This document shows positions 19,154-26,705 of a DNA stretch of 64,000 bases, piece by piece (the first letter of the stretch is position 1; every line of letters starts with the position of its first letter). The position numbers were made by a program, and so were the translations under genes. Origin of the DNA: Dietzia natronolimnaea (GTDB taxonomy: Bacteria > Actinomycetota > Actinomycetes > Mycobacteriales > Mycobacteriaceae). The notes below the pieces were generated by a model. The model was not told the origin of the DNA and searched no databases. It worked only from the letters and a program-made list of their open reading frames with translations. The stretch lies in contig NZ_NTGA01000023.1 of the NCBI RefSeq assembly GCF_002289575.1, forward strand, positions 20,656-84,655. Reading direction: 5' to 3'.

Positions 19154-19672
19154 TCAGACGTCCTTCTTGACGGCACCGGCGATGGCGGCGCGGTCGTCGT
19201 CGGTCAGCGGTCGTAGTCCTGAGGCCATGGCCACGTCCTGTTCCCAGAAGGCGCGGAGGTTCACGAGCTGCCCCTGGGAGTCGACGCGGTAGTCCACGGC
19301 GATGTCGATCTCCATGATGCTGGAGCCCATGTGGGTCCGCATGGTGCCGACGCAGAGGAGTTCGTCGCCCGCGGCGATCCCGCGGTCGAACCGGAACTCG
19401 ATGTGGTCCGGGGTGGCCACGGCCTTCTCCCAGAACTCCAGGAGCCGCTCAGTACCGGTGTGACCGATGCCCTCGGCGTCGAACATCGACGGCCCCACGG
19501 GATCCTCGATGGTGCCCTCGGGGTTCCATCCGGCGATCCAGGCGTCGCGGTCGCCGGCGTTGGTCGCGGCCCACGAACGGCGCGCGGCGGCGTAGGCGGG
19601 ACTCGCCGACGCCGCCTCGCTCATCTCGAGCGGCCGGTACATGCCGCCGGCGTCCAGGTAGGGGTTGCTCAT
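19154..19672 (-). CDS. SnoaL / NTF2-like protein in the aldolase operon
   Basis: A 172-residue protein of the SnoaL or nuclear-transport-factor-2-like fold, recognised by the helical N terminus (SPAYAAARRSW), the ATNAGDRDAWIAGW segment and the strand pattern that follows (IEFRFDRGIA, VDYRVDSQGQ). Such folds serve as small isomerases, dehydratases or binding proteins. It overlaps ltp3 by 4 nt (ATGA) and is followed directly by an LLM oxidoreductase, so it is part of the operon. I know of no characterised SnoaL member of the ltp3-ltp4 group in M. tuberculosis; a hydration or binding role for a steroid CoA ester is only a suggestion. Confidence 0.75.
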   Translation of the reverse strand: MSNPYLDAGGMYRPLEMSEAASASPAYAAARRSWAATNAGDRDAWIAGWNPEGTIEDPVGPSMFDAEGIGHTGTERLLEFWEKAVATPDHIEFRFDRGIAAGDELLCVGTMRTHMGSSIMEIDIAVDYRVDSQGQLVNLRAFWEQDVAMASGLRPLTDDDRAAIAGAVKKDV

Positions 19673-20853
19673 CGCCTGCGTTCCGATCCGACGACCCACA
19701 TGGAGAAGAACTGGGACCCGCCACCGTAGGCGTGGCCGAGGGCCTTGCGCGCCCCTGGGATCTGGTGCTCCTCGGCGCGGCCCATGACCTGCCGGGCGGC
19801 CTCGGCGAAGCGCAGCATTCCGGACGCGCCGATCGGATTGGAGCACATCACCCCGCCGGAGGGGTTGACGGGCAGCGACCCGTCGCGGGCGGTGGCGCCG
19901 GACTCGGTCATGCGCCAGCCCTCGCCCGGAGCCGCGAACCCGAGGCTCTCCAACCACATGGGCTCGAACCACGAGAACGGGACGTAGATCTCGGCGGCGT
20001 CGATCTCCTCGGCCGGGTCGGTGATCCCGGCCTCGGCCCACAGGGCCGCCGCGGCGTCCCGACTGGCCTGCGGGTTGGCGTAGTCGCGGCCGGCGAAGGT
20101 TCCGGGCTCGGTGCGCAGCGCAGTGGCGTGCACCCACGCGACACGGCGGCCGGTGGACTCGACCTCCTCGGCGGCCGCGGTGTCCCCGAGGACGATCGCG
20201 CACGCGCCGTCGGAGGACGGGCAGGTCTCGTCGAAGCGGATGGGGTCCCACAGCATCTGCCCCTGCAGCACCTTGTCCACGGTGAGGTCGGGCTGCTTGA
20301 GGTGGGCGTGGGGGTTGATGGACCCGTTGAGTCGGTCCTTGACCGCCACCATGGCGCCGACGTGCTCCGGGGCGCCGGTGGTACGGATGTAGGACCGCAC
20401 GTGGGGGGCGAAATACCCGCCGGCTCCCGCGCCGACGGGGGCGGTGAACGGCACGGGCAGGCTCAGGGCCCACATGGCGTTGGATTCGGACTGCTTCTCC
20501 CACGCCACGGCCAGGACACGGCGGTAACGGCCGGACTGGATGTGCGAGGCGGCCACAACGGCCGTGGAACCGCCGACGGAGCCGGCGGTGTGGACGCGAA
20601 GGAGCGGTTTGCCCACCGCGCCGAGCGCGTCGGCCATCATGAGCTCGGGCATCATCACGCCCTCGAACAGGTCGGGGGCCTTGCCCACGACCACCGCGTC
20701 GATCTCGTCCCACCCCACCCCGGCGTCTGCCATGGCGGCGTCGATCGCCTCGCGGCAGAGGCCGGACATGGAGACGTCCGTGCGACGGGCGACGTGGTGG
20801 GTCTGGCCGGTGCCGAGAACGGCCGCGGGCAGTCCGGGGCTGTGGGCGCTCAT
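19669..20853 (-). CDS. ltp3: Ltp3, thiolase-like steroid side-chain aldol lyase
   Basis: A 394-residue thiolase-superfamily protein of the SCP-x / lipid-transfer type. It has the N-terminal thiolase-like half, CSNPIGASGMLR and the C-terminal GHAYGGGSQFFS segment. The length equals that of Rv3523 Ltp3. The thiolase nucleophile Cys is replaced in the HTAGSVGG region, consistent with retro-aldol rather than thiolytic cleavage. Ltp3 and Ltp4 are known from Rhodococcus to act on C24-branched side chains of plant sterols. The start overlaps the ltp4 stop (ATGA) and its stop overlaps the SnoaL start. The double-DUF35 protein encoded upstream is the probable partner. Confidence 0.88.
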   Translation of the reverse strand: MSAHSPGLPAAVLGTGQTHHVARRTDVSMSGLCREAIDAAMADAGVGWDEIDAVVVGKAPDLFEGVMMPELMMADALGAVGKPLLRVHTAGSVGGSTAVVAASHIQSGRYRRVLAVAWEKQSESNAMWALSLPVPFTAPVGAGAGGYFAPHVRSYIRTTGAPEHVGAMVAVKDRLNGSINPHAHLKQPDLTVDKVLQGQMLWDPIRFDETCPSSDGACAIVLGDTAAAEEVESTGRRVAWVHATALRTEPGTFAGRDYANPQASRDAAAALWAEAGITDPAEEIDAAEIYVPFSWFEPMWLESLGFAAPGEGWRMTESGATARDGSLPVNPSGGVMCSNPIGASGMLRFAEAARQVMGRAEEHQIPGARKALGHAYGGGSQFFSMWVVGSERRR

Positions 20854-21911
20854 GCGGGGCGTCCTTCCAGGAGGCAGATGAGGTTCTGCTGAAGCAGATG
20901 TCCGCTGGTGGCGTGGGCGAGGGCGCGTTCGGTGCGGCCCTCCATGACGTCGTTGGCGGCGTACCCGATGCGCTCGAGCCCGGCGGAGAACAGCGGGTCC
21001 GCCAGCAACGATCCGCCGGACGGGGTCACGGCCACGTGGTCGCCGATGCCCAGTGCCGAACGCAGGAGCAGCTCCTGGTGCGTGTACTGGGTGTGCAGTT
21101 CGGCGACGGTCACGCCCCCGAGATCGGGCCGGTCACCCGACGACCGGGTGGCGCGTACGGCGGCGGCGCGGGCCGAGGGGGAGTCGGTGAGATCGCGGGC
21201 GCCGAACTCGGCGGAGTCGGCGATGTGCTCGATGCCGGTGACGTACGCCGGGGTGTCGACCAGCTCGCGGGCCCGGTCGCCGGAGGCGAGGATGATCGCG
21301 CCGGCTCCGTCGGTGACCGGCGGGCAGTCATGACGGCGCAGCGGGTCGGCCACGTACGGCTCGGCGAGCAGCTCACGTTCGTCCCTGCCGGTGGCGCGGG
21401 CGGCGACCGAGGCCATCGCGCCCTCCGACCACGTGCCGGCGTCGATCCCCGCGCGGGCCTGGAGCGCGGCGATGTGGTGCCGACCCGGCCAGAGCGGCGC
21501 GACCGTGTACGGGTCGAGCTGCAGTGCCATGGCCGAGTCGAGGTCCGTGCTCGCCGAGGCCTTGCCGAACCCGTAGACCAGTGCGGTGTCGGCCTGTCCG
21601 GTGGCGATCTTGAGGTAGGCCTCGAAGAACGCCCAGGCGGCGTCCATCTCCACGTGCGATTCGCTGATGGGGGGCACCGCGCCGATGGTGTCGACGGCGG
21701 AGATGAAGGAGAAGGCCCGCCCGGCCAGGTAGTCGCAGGAGCCGGAGCACCAGAAGTCGATGTCGGTCCGGTCCAGACCCGTCTGGCGGTAGCACTCGGC
21801 GAAGACGGGCGCGAGCATCTCGACGCCGTTGGTGGTACCGAATGTGGACTCTGTGTGTCGGGCGTGGGCGAAACCGACGACGGCCACGTCCCGGGGTGCG
21901 GTGGGGGTCAC
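20850..21911 (-). CDS. ltp4: Ltp4, thiolase-like steroid side-chain aldol lyase
   Basis: A 353-residue member of the same SCP-x thiolase-like group as Ltp3, matching Rv3522 in length. It has FWCSGSCDYLAG near residue 55, HVEMDAAWAFFEAY at the position of the catalytic loop, PVTDGAGAIIL and the C-terminal ALAHATSGHLLQQN. In Rhodococcus Ltp4 acts with Ltp3 in C24-branched sterol side-chain cleavage, releasing a ketone or aldehyde from the CoA ester. The GTG start is 9 nt after the DUF35 gene stop. The chain is complete, with no internal deletion. Confidence 0.88.
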   Translation of the reverse strand: MTPTAPRDVAVVGFAHARHTESTFGTTNGVEMLAPVFAECYRQTGLDRTDIDFWCSGSCDYLAGRAFSFISAVDTIGAVPPISESHVEMDAAWAFFEAYLKIATGQADTALVYGFGKASASTDLDSAMALQLDPYTVAPLWPGRHHIAALQARAGIDAGTWSEGAMASVAARATGRDERELLAEPYVADPLRRHDCPPVTDGAGAIILASGDRARELVDTPAYVTGIEHIADSAEFGARDLTDSPSARAAAVRATRSSGDRPDLGGVTVAELHTQYTHQELLLRSALGIGDHVAVTPSGGSLLADPLFSAGLERIGYAANDVMEGRTERALAHATSGHLLQQNLICLLEGRPA

Positions 21912-21920
21912 GGGTGTCCT

Positions 21921-22943
21921 CTACAGGTGATGGGCGTAGGAGTCGGGGTCGGCGTCGGGGTCGCCGGTGGGTTCGAAGTGCGTGATGGCCTTCATCGAGG
22001 CGGGGCGGTCCGCCTCGGGCGTCCAGATCGCACGGACGCGCATCCCCATGCGCACCTCCGACGCCTCGCAGCCCAGCACCAGGTGCTGGATCGGGACGTC
22101 CGACCCGTCGAGGAGGATGTACGCGGTGACGTACGGAGGCGTGATCTCCTGTCCCGCGAACGGCACGTTGACGATGCCGAACGTGGTGACGGTCCCGACG
22201 TCGGAGACCTCCACGTACTCGCCCATCGCCACCCCGTCCGAGGGGCAGTAGTCCCGCGGCGGGACGTACACCTCGGGCCCGTTTGAGCGTCTGCGCCCGA
22301 GCATCCGGCCCTGCACGATCGCCCGGAGGAACTCGCTCTCGGCGGGCGAGGCGGTGTGGGTCACCGAGAGTCCGATCGGCGTGATGAGCATGGAGACCGC
22401 CTCGTCCCCGGAGGACCGCCTCAGCTCGTCGTCGCCGGGGCCCGTGCCGCCCGCCGCGTCCGCGGGGACCACGCACGCGATGTCGTGGATGGTCCCGGTC
22501 CGCTCGGCGGACCACTGCAGACGCACGCGCATCCCCGAGTGCACGGCCTCGGGGCCCTCGGCGGCGAGGGGCAGCAGGATGGCGGTGTCGGCGCCGTCGA
22601 ACCGGACCAGGGCCCACGCGAAGGGCGAGTCGAGCGGGGCGACGTCCGCGGGCTCGGGAACCCAGGTCCAGACGACGACGACGCCCTCGATCCCGGTCCC
22701 CGAGCCCACCTCGACGAGGTCCGTCAGGGCCTCGTGGGTGACGGGGTCGAACTCCACGGGCGGCACGTGGACCGCGCCGCGGGAGTCGCGTGTCCCCACG
22801 AGCCGGCCCTCACGCAGGCCGGTGAAGAACGCGCCGAGGACCGGCCCGGTCGATCGGGTGTAGTCGAAGGACGGGGCGAGCGATGCCGAGAGCACGGGCT
22901 CGTCGGGCGGGATGATGTCCACAACGATCTCTCTGGATGTCAC
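21921..22943 (-). CDS. Tandem-DUF35 (OB-fold) partner of Ltp3/Ltp4
   Basis: A 340-residue protein with two DUF35 / ChsH2-type OB-fold domains, at about residues 30-145 and 198-310. Each begins with a helix and GRLVG or GRMLG followed by VHVPP or VYVPP. It corresponds to Rv3521. DUF35 proteins are obligate partners of SCP-x aldol lyases such as Ltp2-ChsH2, so it probably binds Ltp3 and Ltp4. The zinc-ribbon cysteines usual before the OB fold are reduced to one in the second domain (DYCPSDG) and none in the first. The GTG at 22943 is 8 nt from the KstR box, implying a leaderless or nearly leaderless message. First gene of the operon. Confidence 0.85.
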   Translation of the reverse strand: MTSREIVVDIIPPDEPVLSASLAPSFDYTRSTGPVLGAFFTGLREGRLVGTRDSRGAVHVPPVEFDPVTHEALTDLVEVGSGTGIEGVVVVWTWVPEPADVAPLDSPFAWALVRFDGADTAILLPLAAEGPEAVHSGMRVRLQWSAERTGTIHDIACVVPADAAGGTGPGDDELRRSSGDEAVSMLITPIGLSVTHTASPAESEFLRAIVQGRMLGRRRSNGPEVYVPPRDYCPSDGVAMGEYVEVSDVGTVTTFGIVNVPFAGQEITPPYVTAYILLDGSDVPIQHLVLGCEASEVRMGMRVRAIWTPEADRPASMKAITHFEPTGDPDADPDSYAHHL

Positions 22944-22951
22944 CCCACAAG

Positions 22952-22965
22952 TAGAACACGTTCCA
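22952..22965. promoter_or_regulatory. KstR operator between the DUF35-ltp operon and the F420 gene
   Basis: TAGAACACGTTCCA matches TnnAACnnGTTnnA completely. It is 8 nt from the minus-strand GTG and 66 nt from the plus-strand ATG at 23032, so one box serves two divergent units. Confidence 0.9.
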
Positions 22966-23031
22966 GTGCGGGGCGTGTGGCTTTTCGCGGGCCCGCCCCG
23001 CGCCGCGGCGGCGTGGGTCACACTGGGGCCC

Positions 23032-24066
23032 ATGAAATTCGCCTTGCAGCTCGGATACTGGGGCGCCCAGCCGCCCACCAACCACGCCGACCTCGTGGTG
23101 GCGGCGGACAGGGCGGGGTTCGACACCGTCTTCACCGCCGAGGCCTGGGGCTCGGACGCGTTCACCCCGCTGGCCTGGTACGGCTCGCTCACCGACCGCA
23201 TCCGCCTGTCCACGGCGGTGGTGCAGCTGTCCGCCCGGACGCCCACGGCCACCGCGATGAGCACCATGACCCTGGACCACCTCTCCGGCGGCCGCTTCTG
23301 TCTGGGCCTGGGTGTCTCCGGCCCGCAGGTGGTCGAGGGCTGGTACGGGCAGCCCTTCGCCAAACCCCTGGCCCGGACCCGGGAGTACATCGACATCATC
23401 CGTGCTGTGCTCCGCCGCGAGGCTCCCGTCACCTCCGACGGCCCTGCCTACGCGCTGCCGTACCAGGGCCCCGGTGCCTCCGGCCTGGGCAAGCCGCTCA
23501 AGTCGATCCTCCACCCCCTGCGCGAGGACGTGCCCATCTGGCTGGGCGCCGAGGGGCCCAAGAACGTCGCGCTCGCGGCCGAGATCGCCGACGGATGGCT
23601 GGGATTCCTGGCCTCGCCGCGGACCGCCCACGAGTTCAACGCCTGGCTCGACGAGGGATTCGCCCGACCGGGCGCGCGGCGGACCCGGGAGGCCTTCGAG
23701 GTGGCGTTCCTGTGTCAACTCCACATCACCGACGACAGGCGCTCGGTGCTCGACGCCTACAAGCCGTTCACCGCGCTCTACGCCGGGGGCATGGGCGCCG
23801 AGGAGAAGAACTTCCACGCCGAGGCGTTCCGTCGGATGGGTTTCGCGGACGACGTCGACCGCATCACCGAGCTGTTCCGCTCCGGTCGCAAGGAGGAGGC
23901 CGCGGCGGCGGTGCCCGACGAGATGGTCGAGGCCACCGCGATCATCGGCGACGAGGACTCGGTGCGCTCCCAGATCGCCGACTGGGAGGCCGCGGGCGTG
24001 ACCATGCTCGTGGTGACGGCCCGCTCGGTCGAGGAGATCGAGTCACTGAGCCGGCTGATCGACTGA
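23032..24066 (+). CDS. LLM-class F420-dependent oxidoreductase (Rv3520c-like)
   Basis: A 344-residue LLM-fold protein. It starts directly with the first barrel strand (MKFALQLGYWG), has the conserved AWGSDAFTPLAWYG turn, GRFCLGLGVSGPQVVEGWYG and VPIWLGAEGPKN. It corresponds to Rv3520c in sequence type and place, divergent from the DUF35-ltp operon. The protein is expected to use F420H2 or F420 to reduce or oxidise a sterol side-chain intermediate; the actual step is not known. The ATG has only a weak GGGG before it. It is controlled by the KstR box at 22952. Confidence 0.88.
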   Translation: MKFALQLGYWGAQPPTNHADLVVAADRAGFDTVFTAEAWGSDAFTPLAWYGSLTDRIRLSTAVVQLSARTPTATAMSTMTLDHLSGGRFCLGLGVSGPQVVEGWYGQPFAKPLARTREYIDIIRAVLRREAPVTSDGPAYALPYQGPGASGLGKPLKSILHPLREDVPIWLGAEGPKNVALAAEIADGWLGFLASPRTAHEFNAWLDEGFARPGARRTREAFEVAFLCQLHITDDRRSVLDAYKPFTALYAGGMGAEEKNFHAEAFRRMGFADDVDRITELFRSGRKEEAAAAVPDEMVEATAIIGDEDSVRSQIADWEAAGVTMLVVTARSVEEIESLSRLID

Positions 24067-24075
24067 TCCGGTCTG

Positions 24076-24963
24076 TCAGCCGGGCGGCATGATGCGCACC
24101 GGCTCGCCGGCGTGATCCACCACGAGGAACCCGCTCTGGTGGACGTCGTTGCGCACGTGGACGGTGTAGCTCGGGCGGCCGGCGTCGTCCGCGGCGACGT
24201 TGAGGAAGGCGTCGGTCTCCCCTGCGATCCCGAGGCTCTCGGCGGCTCCTGCGACGACCGGCGCGATCACGGTGGCATCGAGGTCGGCCAGCCGGAACGA
24301 CTGCTCGCGGGTGCTGGGGCTGTCGGCCCACCCGGACCAACCGCCGCGGTAGATCTGCCGCAGCGTCCGGCTGGGGTGTACCGGGTCGGTCCAGGCCAGC
24401 ACCGCGTGCTCGGGGTGCACCACCAGGCTCGTGGCCAGCTCGGACCCGGACGCCCTGCCGGCGGAGGTGAAGATCCGCTCGAGGCCCTCGGGGGACAGGG
24501 GGGCGGGATTGTCGAGAACGCGCGCCTCGCCCTGTCCGTCACGGCCCGGGCGGTCGACGGACGTCACCTCACGTCCGGCCGGGTCCGGGTCGTCGGAGGC
24601 GGAGAACGCCACGAACGCCCCGGTCAACAGTGCGGCCACCACGAGCGCCCCCGCGAGGGCGCCCCACGGTCGGCGCCGACGCGATTCAGGCGCGGACCAC
24701 CGCGAGGTCACGCCCCCCGTGGGCGACAACGCGGAGGTCGGACCGGCGTCGCCGTGGAGTCGGACCCTCACACCCTGGAGGTCGGCGAACAGTGGGCGCA
24801 GCTCGTCGACGTCGCGCGCGGACGTGGCCGCCCGCACCCGCTCGTAGTGCTCGAACTGGTCGAGCTGGCCGCTGGCCAACGCGGAGTCGAGCGCGGTGAT
24901 GACCGCGGTGCGGTCGTCATCGGTGGCCCGGATCGCCCGGGCCCCGGAGGGGTCAGCGGACAT
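24076..24963 (-). CDS. DUF1707-type membrane protein
   Basis: A 295-residue protein. Residues about 1-55 form a DUF1707 domain (RATDDDRTAVITALDSALASGQLD, then HYERVRAA), a short helical module found at the N terminus of many actinobacterial membrane proteins. A single transmembrane helix lies at about 100-120 (WGALAGALVVAALL) with an arginine-rich stop just before it. A roughly 170-residue extracytoplasmic domain of unknown type follows. It lies divergent from the CoA ligase at 25031 and convergent with the F420 gene, which stops 10 nt away. The KstR box at 25006 lies 42 nt upstream of its start, so steroid control cannot be ruled out, although the function looks unrelated. Confidence 0.75.
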   Translation of the reverse strand: MSADPSGARAIRATDDDRTAVITALDSALASGQLDQFEHYERVRAATSARDVDELRPLFADLQGVRVRLHGDAGPTSALSPTGGVTSRWSAPESRRRRPWGALAGALVVAALLTGAFVAFSASDDPDPAGREVTSVDRPGRDGQGEARVLDNPAPLSPEGLERIFTSAGRASGSELATSLVVHPEHAVLAWTDPVHPSRTLRQIYRGGWSGWADSPSTREQSFRLADLDATVIAPVVAGAAESLGIAGETDAFLNVAADDAGRPSYTVHVRNDVHQSGFLVVDHAGEPVRIMPPG

Positions 24964-25005
24964 GGGATGAGAATAGTCCTCCGAGTCAATACCTGGACCT
25001 ACAAC

Positions 25006-25019
25006 AGGAACACGTTCTA
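25006..25019. promoter_or_regulatory. KstR operator upstream of the acyl-CoA ligase
   Basis: AGGAACACGTTCTA matches the KstR consensus except for A instead of T at the first position. It ends 11 nt before the ligase ATG and is 42 nt from the divergent DUF1707 gene. Confidence 0.82.
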
Positions 25020-25030
25020 GTCTGGTGGGT

Positions 25031-26635
25031 ATGAGCGCACCCACACCCTCCGTCCCCGCCGACGCCGGAGTCCCGGACCCCCGGACCGGCGAGCACGTCA
25101 CCAGCGTCTACCGGATCGCCGAGGCCGAGCCGGACCGCGTCGCGGTGATCGAGGCCTCCGGCCGCCAGGTGACCTTCGGCGAACTCGTGGAGGCCGCACA
25201 CGGCCATGCCCGTGGGCTGCGCGCGCTCGGGCTGGGAGTCGGGGACGGGATCGTCCTGATGGCACCGAACAGCATCGGCTTCCTCGAGGTCTACTTCGCC
25301 GCCCTGGAGATCGGGCTCTATGTCGCTCCCGCCAACTGGCACCTGACGGGTCCCGAGGTGGCCTACATTCTCGAGAACTCGGGGTCGACGGTGTTCGTGG
25401 CCGACGAGAGGTTCGCCGACGTGGCCACCGTCGCCGCGGAGGAGGCCGGACTCGACCCCGCCCGCTGCTACGCGATCGGCGACGTGCCGGGGTTCCGGCC
25501 GCTGTCCGAACTCGCCGTCCCGGCAGACGGCGAGGATTCCTTGCCGTCGGACCGCACGCTCGGCGCCCCCATGCTCTACACCTCGGGCACCACCGGTCGC
25601 CCCAAGGGCGTCCGCAGGCCGCTGACCGGGGCCTCCCCGGATCAGGTGACGGTCCCCAACTACTTCTTCTTCGCCGGCTTCGGCATCCAGGGCCCGGACA
25701 ACGTCCACATCTGCGGCTCGCCGCTCTACCACACGGCCGTGCTCAACTTCGTCGCGATCTCGCTCAACCTGGGTCAGACGGTGGTCCTCATGGACAAGTG
25801 GAGCCCGGAGGAGATGCTGCGTCTGATCGACGCGCACGGGGTCACCCAGTCCCACATGGTCCCGACGCAGTTCTCGCGACTGCTCGAACTGCCGGAGGAC
25901 GTGCGCGCGAAGTACGACGTGTCGAGTCTCCGGACGATCGTCCACGGCGCCGCCCCGTGCCCGCAGCACGTCAAACAGGCGATGCTGGACTGGTGGGGGC
26001 CCGTCCTGACCGAGTACTACGCGGGCACCGAGGGCGGCGGCTGCACCATCACGGGCGAGGAGTGGCTGCGCAAGCCCGGGAGCGTGGGCCGGCCGTGGAA
26101 AACCACCACTCTGAAAATCCTCGACGACGACGGCAACGAGCTCCCCGTCGGCGAGACGGGCAACGTCTACCTCCAGATGCACGGATCCAGATTCGAGTAT
26201 CACCAGGACAAGGAGAAGACGGCGAAGACCTATGTCGGCGAGCTGTTCACCATGGGCGACATCGGCTACGTGGATTCGGACGGCTACCTGTTCCTGTGCG
26301 ACCGCAAGAACGACATGATCATCTCCGGAGGCGTGAACATCTACCCTGCCGAGATCGAGTCGGAGATGACCCGCCACGACGCCGTCCGTGACGTGGCGGT
26401 GTTCGGCATCCCGCACGCCGACTGGGGCGAGGAGGTCAAGGCCGTGGTGGAGCTGGCCGAGGGATACGTCGAATCCGACGAGCTCAAGGCCCAGATCCTC
26501 GAGGACCTCTCCGGGCGACTGGCCAAGTTCAAGATGCCGCGGTCGATCGACGTGGTGGAGGAACTGCCCCGACAGGCCAACGGCAAGCTGGTCAAGCGCA
26601 CGCTCAAGGACCCGTACTGGGCGGACGCCCGCTGA
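25031..26635 (+). CDS. Acyl-CoA ligase (FadD-type) of the KstR regulon
   Basis: A 534-residue adenylate-forming enzyme. The P-loop motif YTSGTTGRPKG is at 183-193, EYYAGTEGG marks the A5 region, GDIGYVDSDGYL the A7 motif, DRKNDMIISGG the A8 hinge, and the A10 lysine is in ANGKLVKR near the C terminus. It should activate a carboxylic acid, perhaps a sterol side-chain acid or bile-acid-like intermediate, to its CoA ester. It is not FadD19 (29097) or FadD17 (32692), and I do not assign an M. tuberculosis equivalent. The ATG at 25031 is only 11 nt after the KstR box; an in-frame GTG at 25025 is the alternative start. The last 25 bp of the gene, with the stop codon, are tandemly duplicated. Confidence 0.85.
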   Translation: MSAPTPSVPADAGVPDPRTGEHVTSVYRIAEAEPDRVAVIEASGRQVTFGELVEAAHGHARGLRALGLGVGDGIVLMAPNSIGFLEVYFAALEIGLYVAPANWHLTGPEVAYILENSGSTVFVADERFADVATVAAEEAGLDPARCYAIGDVPGFRPLSELAVPADGEDSLPSDRTLGAPMLYTSGTTGRPKGVRRPLTGASPDQVTVPNYFFFAGFGIQGPDNVHICGSPLYHTAVLNFVAISLNLGQTVVLMDKWSPEEMLRLIDAHGVTQSHMVPTQFSRLLELPEDVRAKYDVSSLRTIVHGAAPCPQHVKQAMLDWWGPVLTEYYAGTEGGGCTITGEEWLRKPGSVGRPWKTTTLKILDDDGNELPVGETGNVYLQMHGSRFEYHQDKEKTAKTYVGELFTMGDIGYVDSDGYLFLCDRKNDMIISGGVNIYPAEIESEMTRHDAVRDVAVFGIPHADWGEEVKAVVELAEGYVESDELKAQILEDLSGRLAKFKMPRSIDVVEELPRQANGKLVKRTLKDPYWADAR

Positions 26636-26663
26636 GGCGTACCGGGCGGACGCCCGCTGAGGC
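26614..26663. repeat. Tandem duplication of the ligase gene tail
   Basis: Two 25-bp units (26614-26638 and 26639-26663) differ at one base. The first contains the last codons (TGG GCG GAC GCC CGC) and TGA stop of the acyl-CoA ligase; the second repeats them out of use in the spacer before the aldehyde dehydrogenase gene. Confidence 0.9.
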
Positions 26664-26705
26664 GGAACCCCAACCGACCGGAGGGGCGGTCACTACCCTG
26701 GACAC

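Noticed and set aside
20898..22286. A 462-residue plus-strand open frame across ltp4 and the DUF35 gene
   Set aside because: It is antisense to two well-supported genes, and the protein is Gly/Arg/Asp-rich with no domain.
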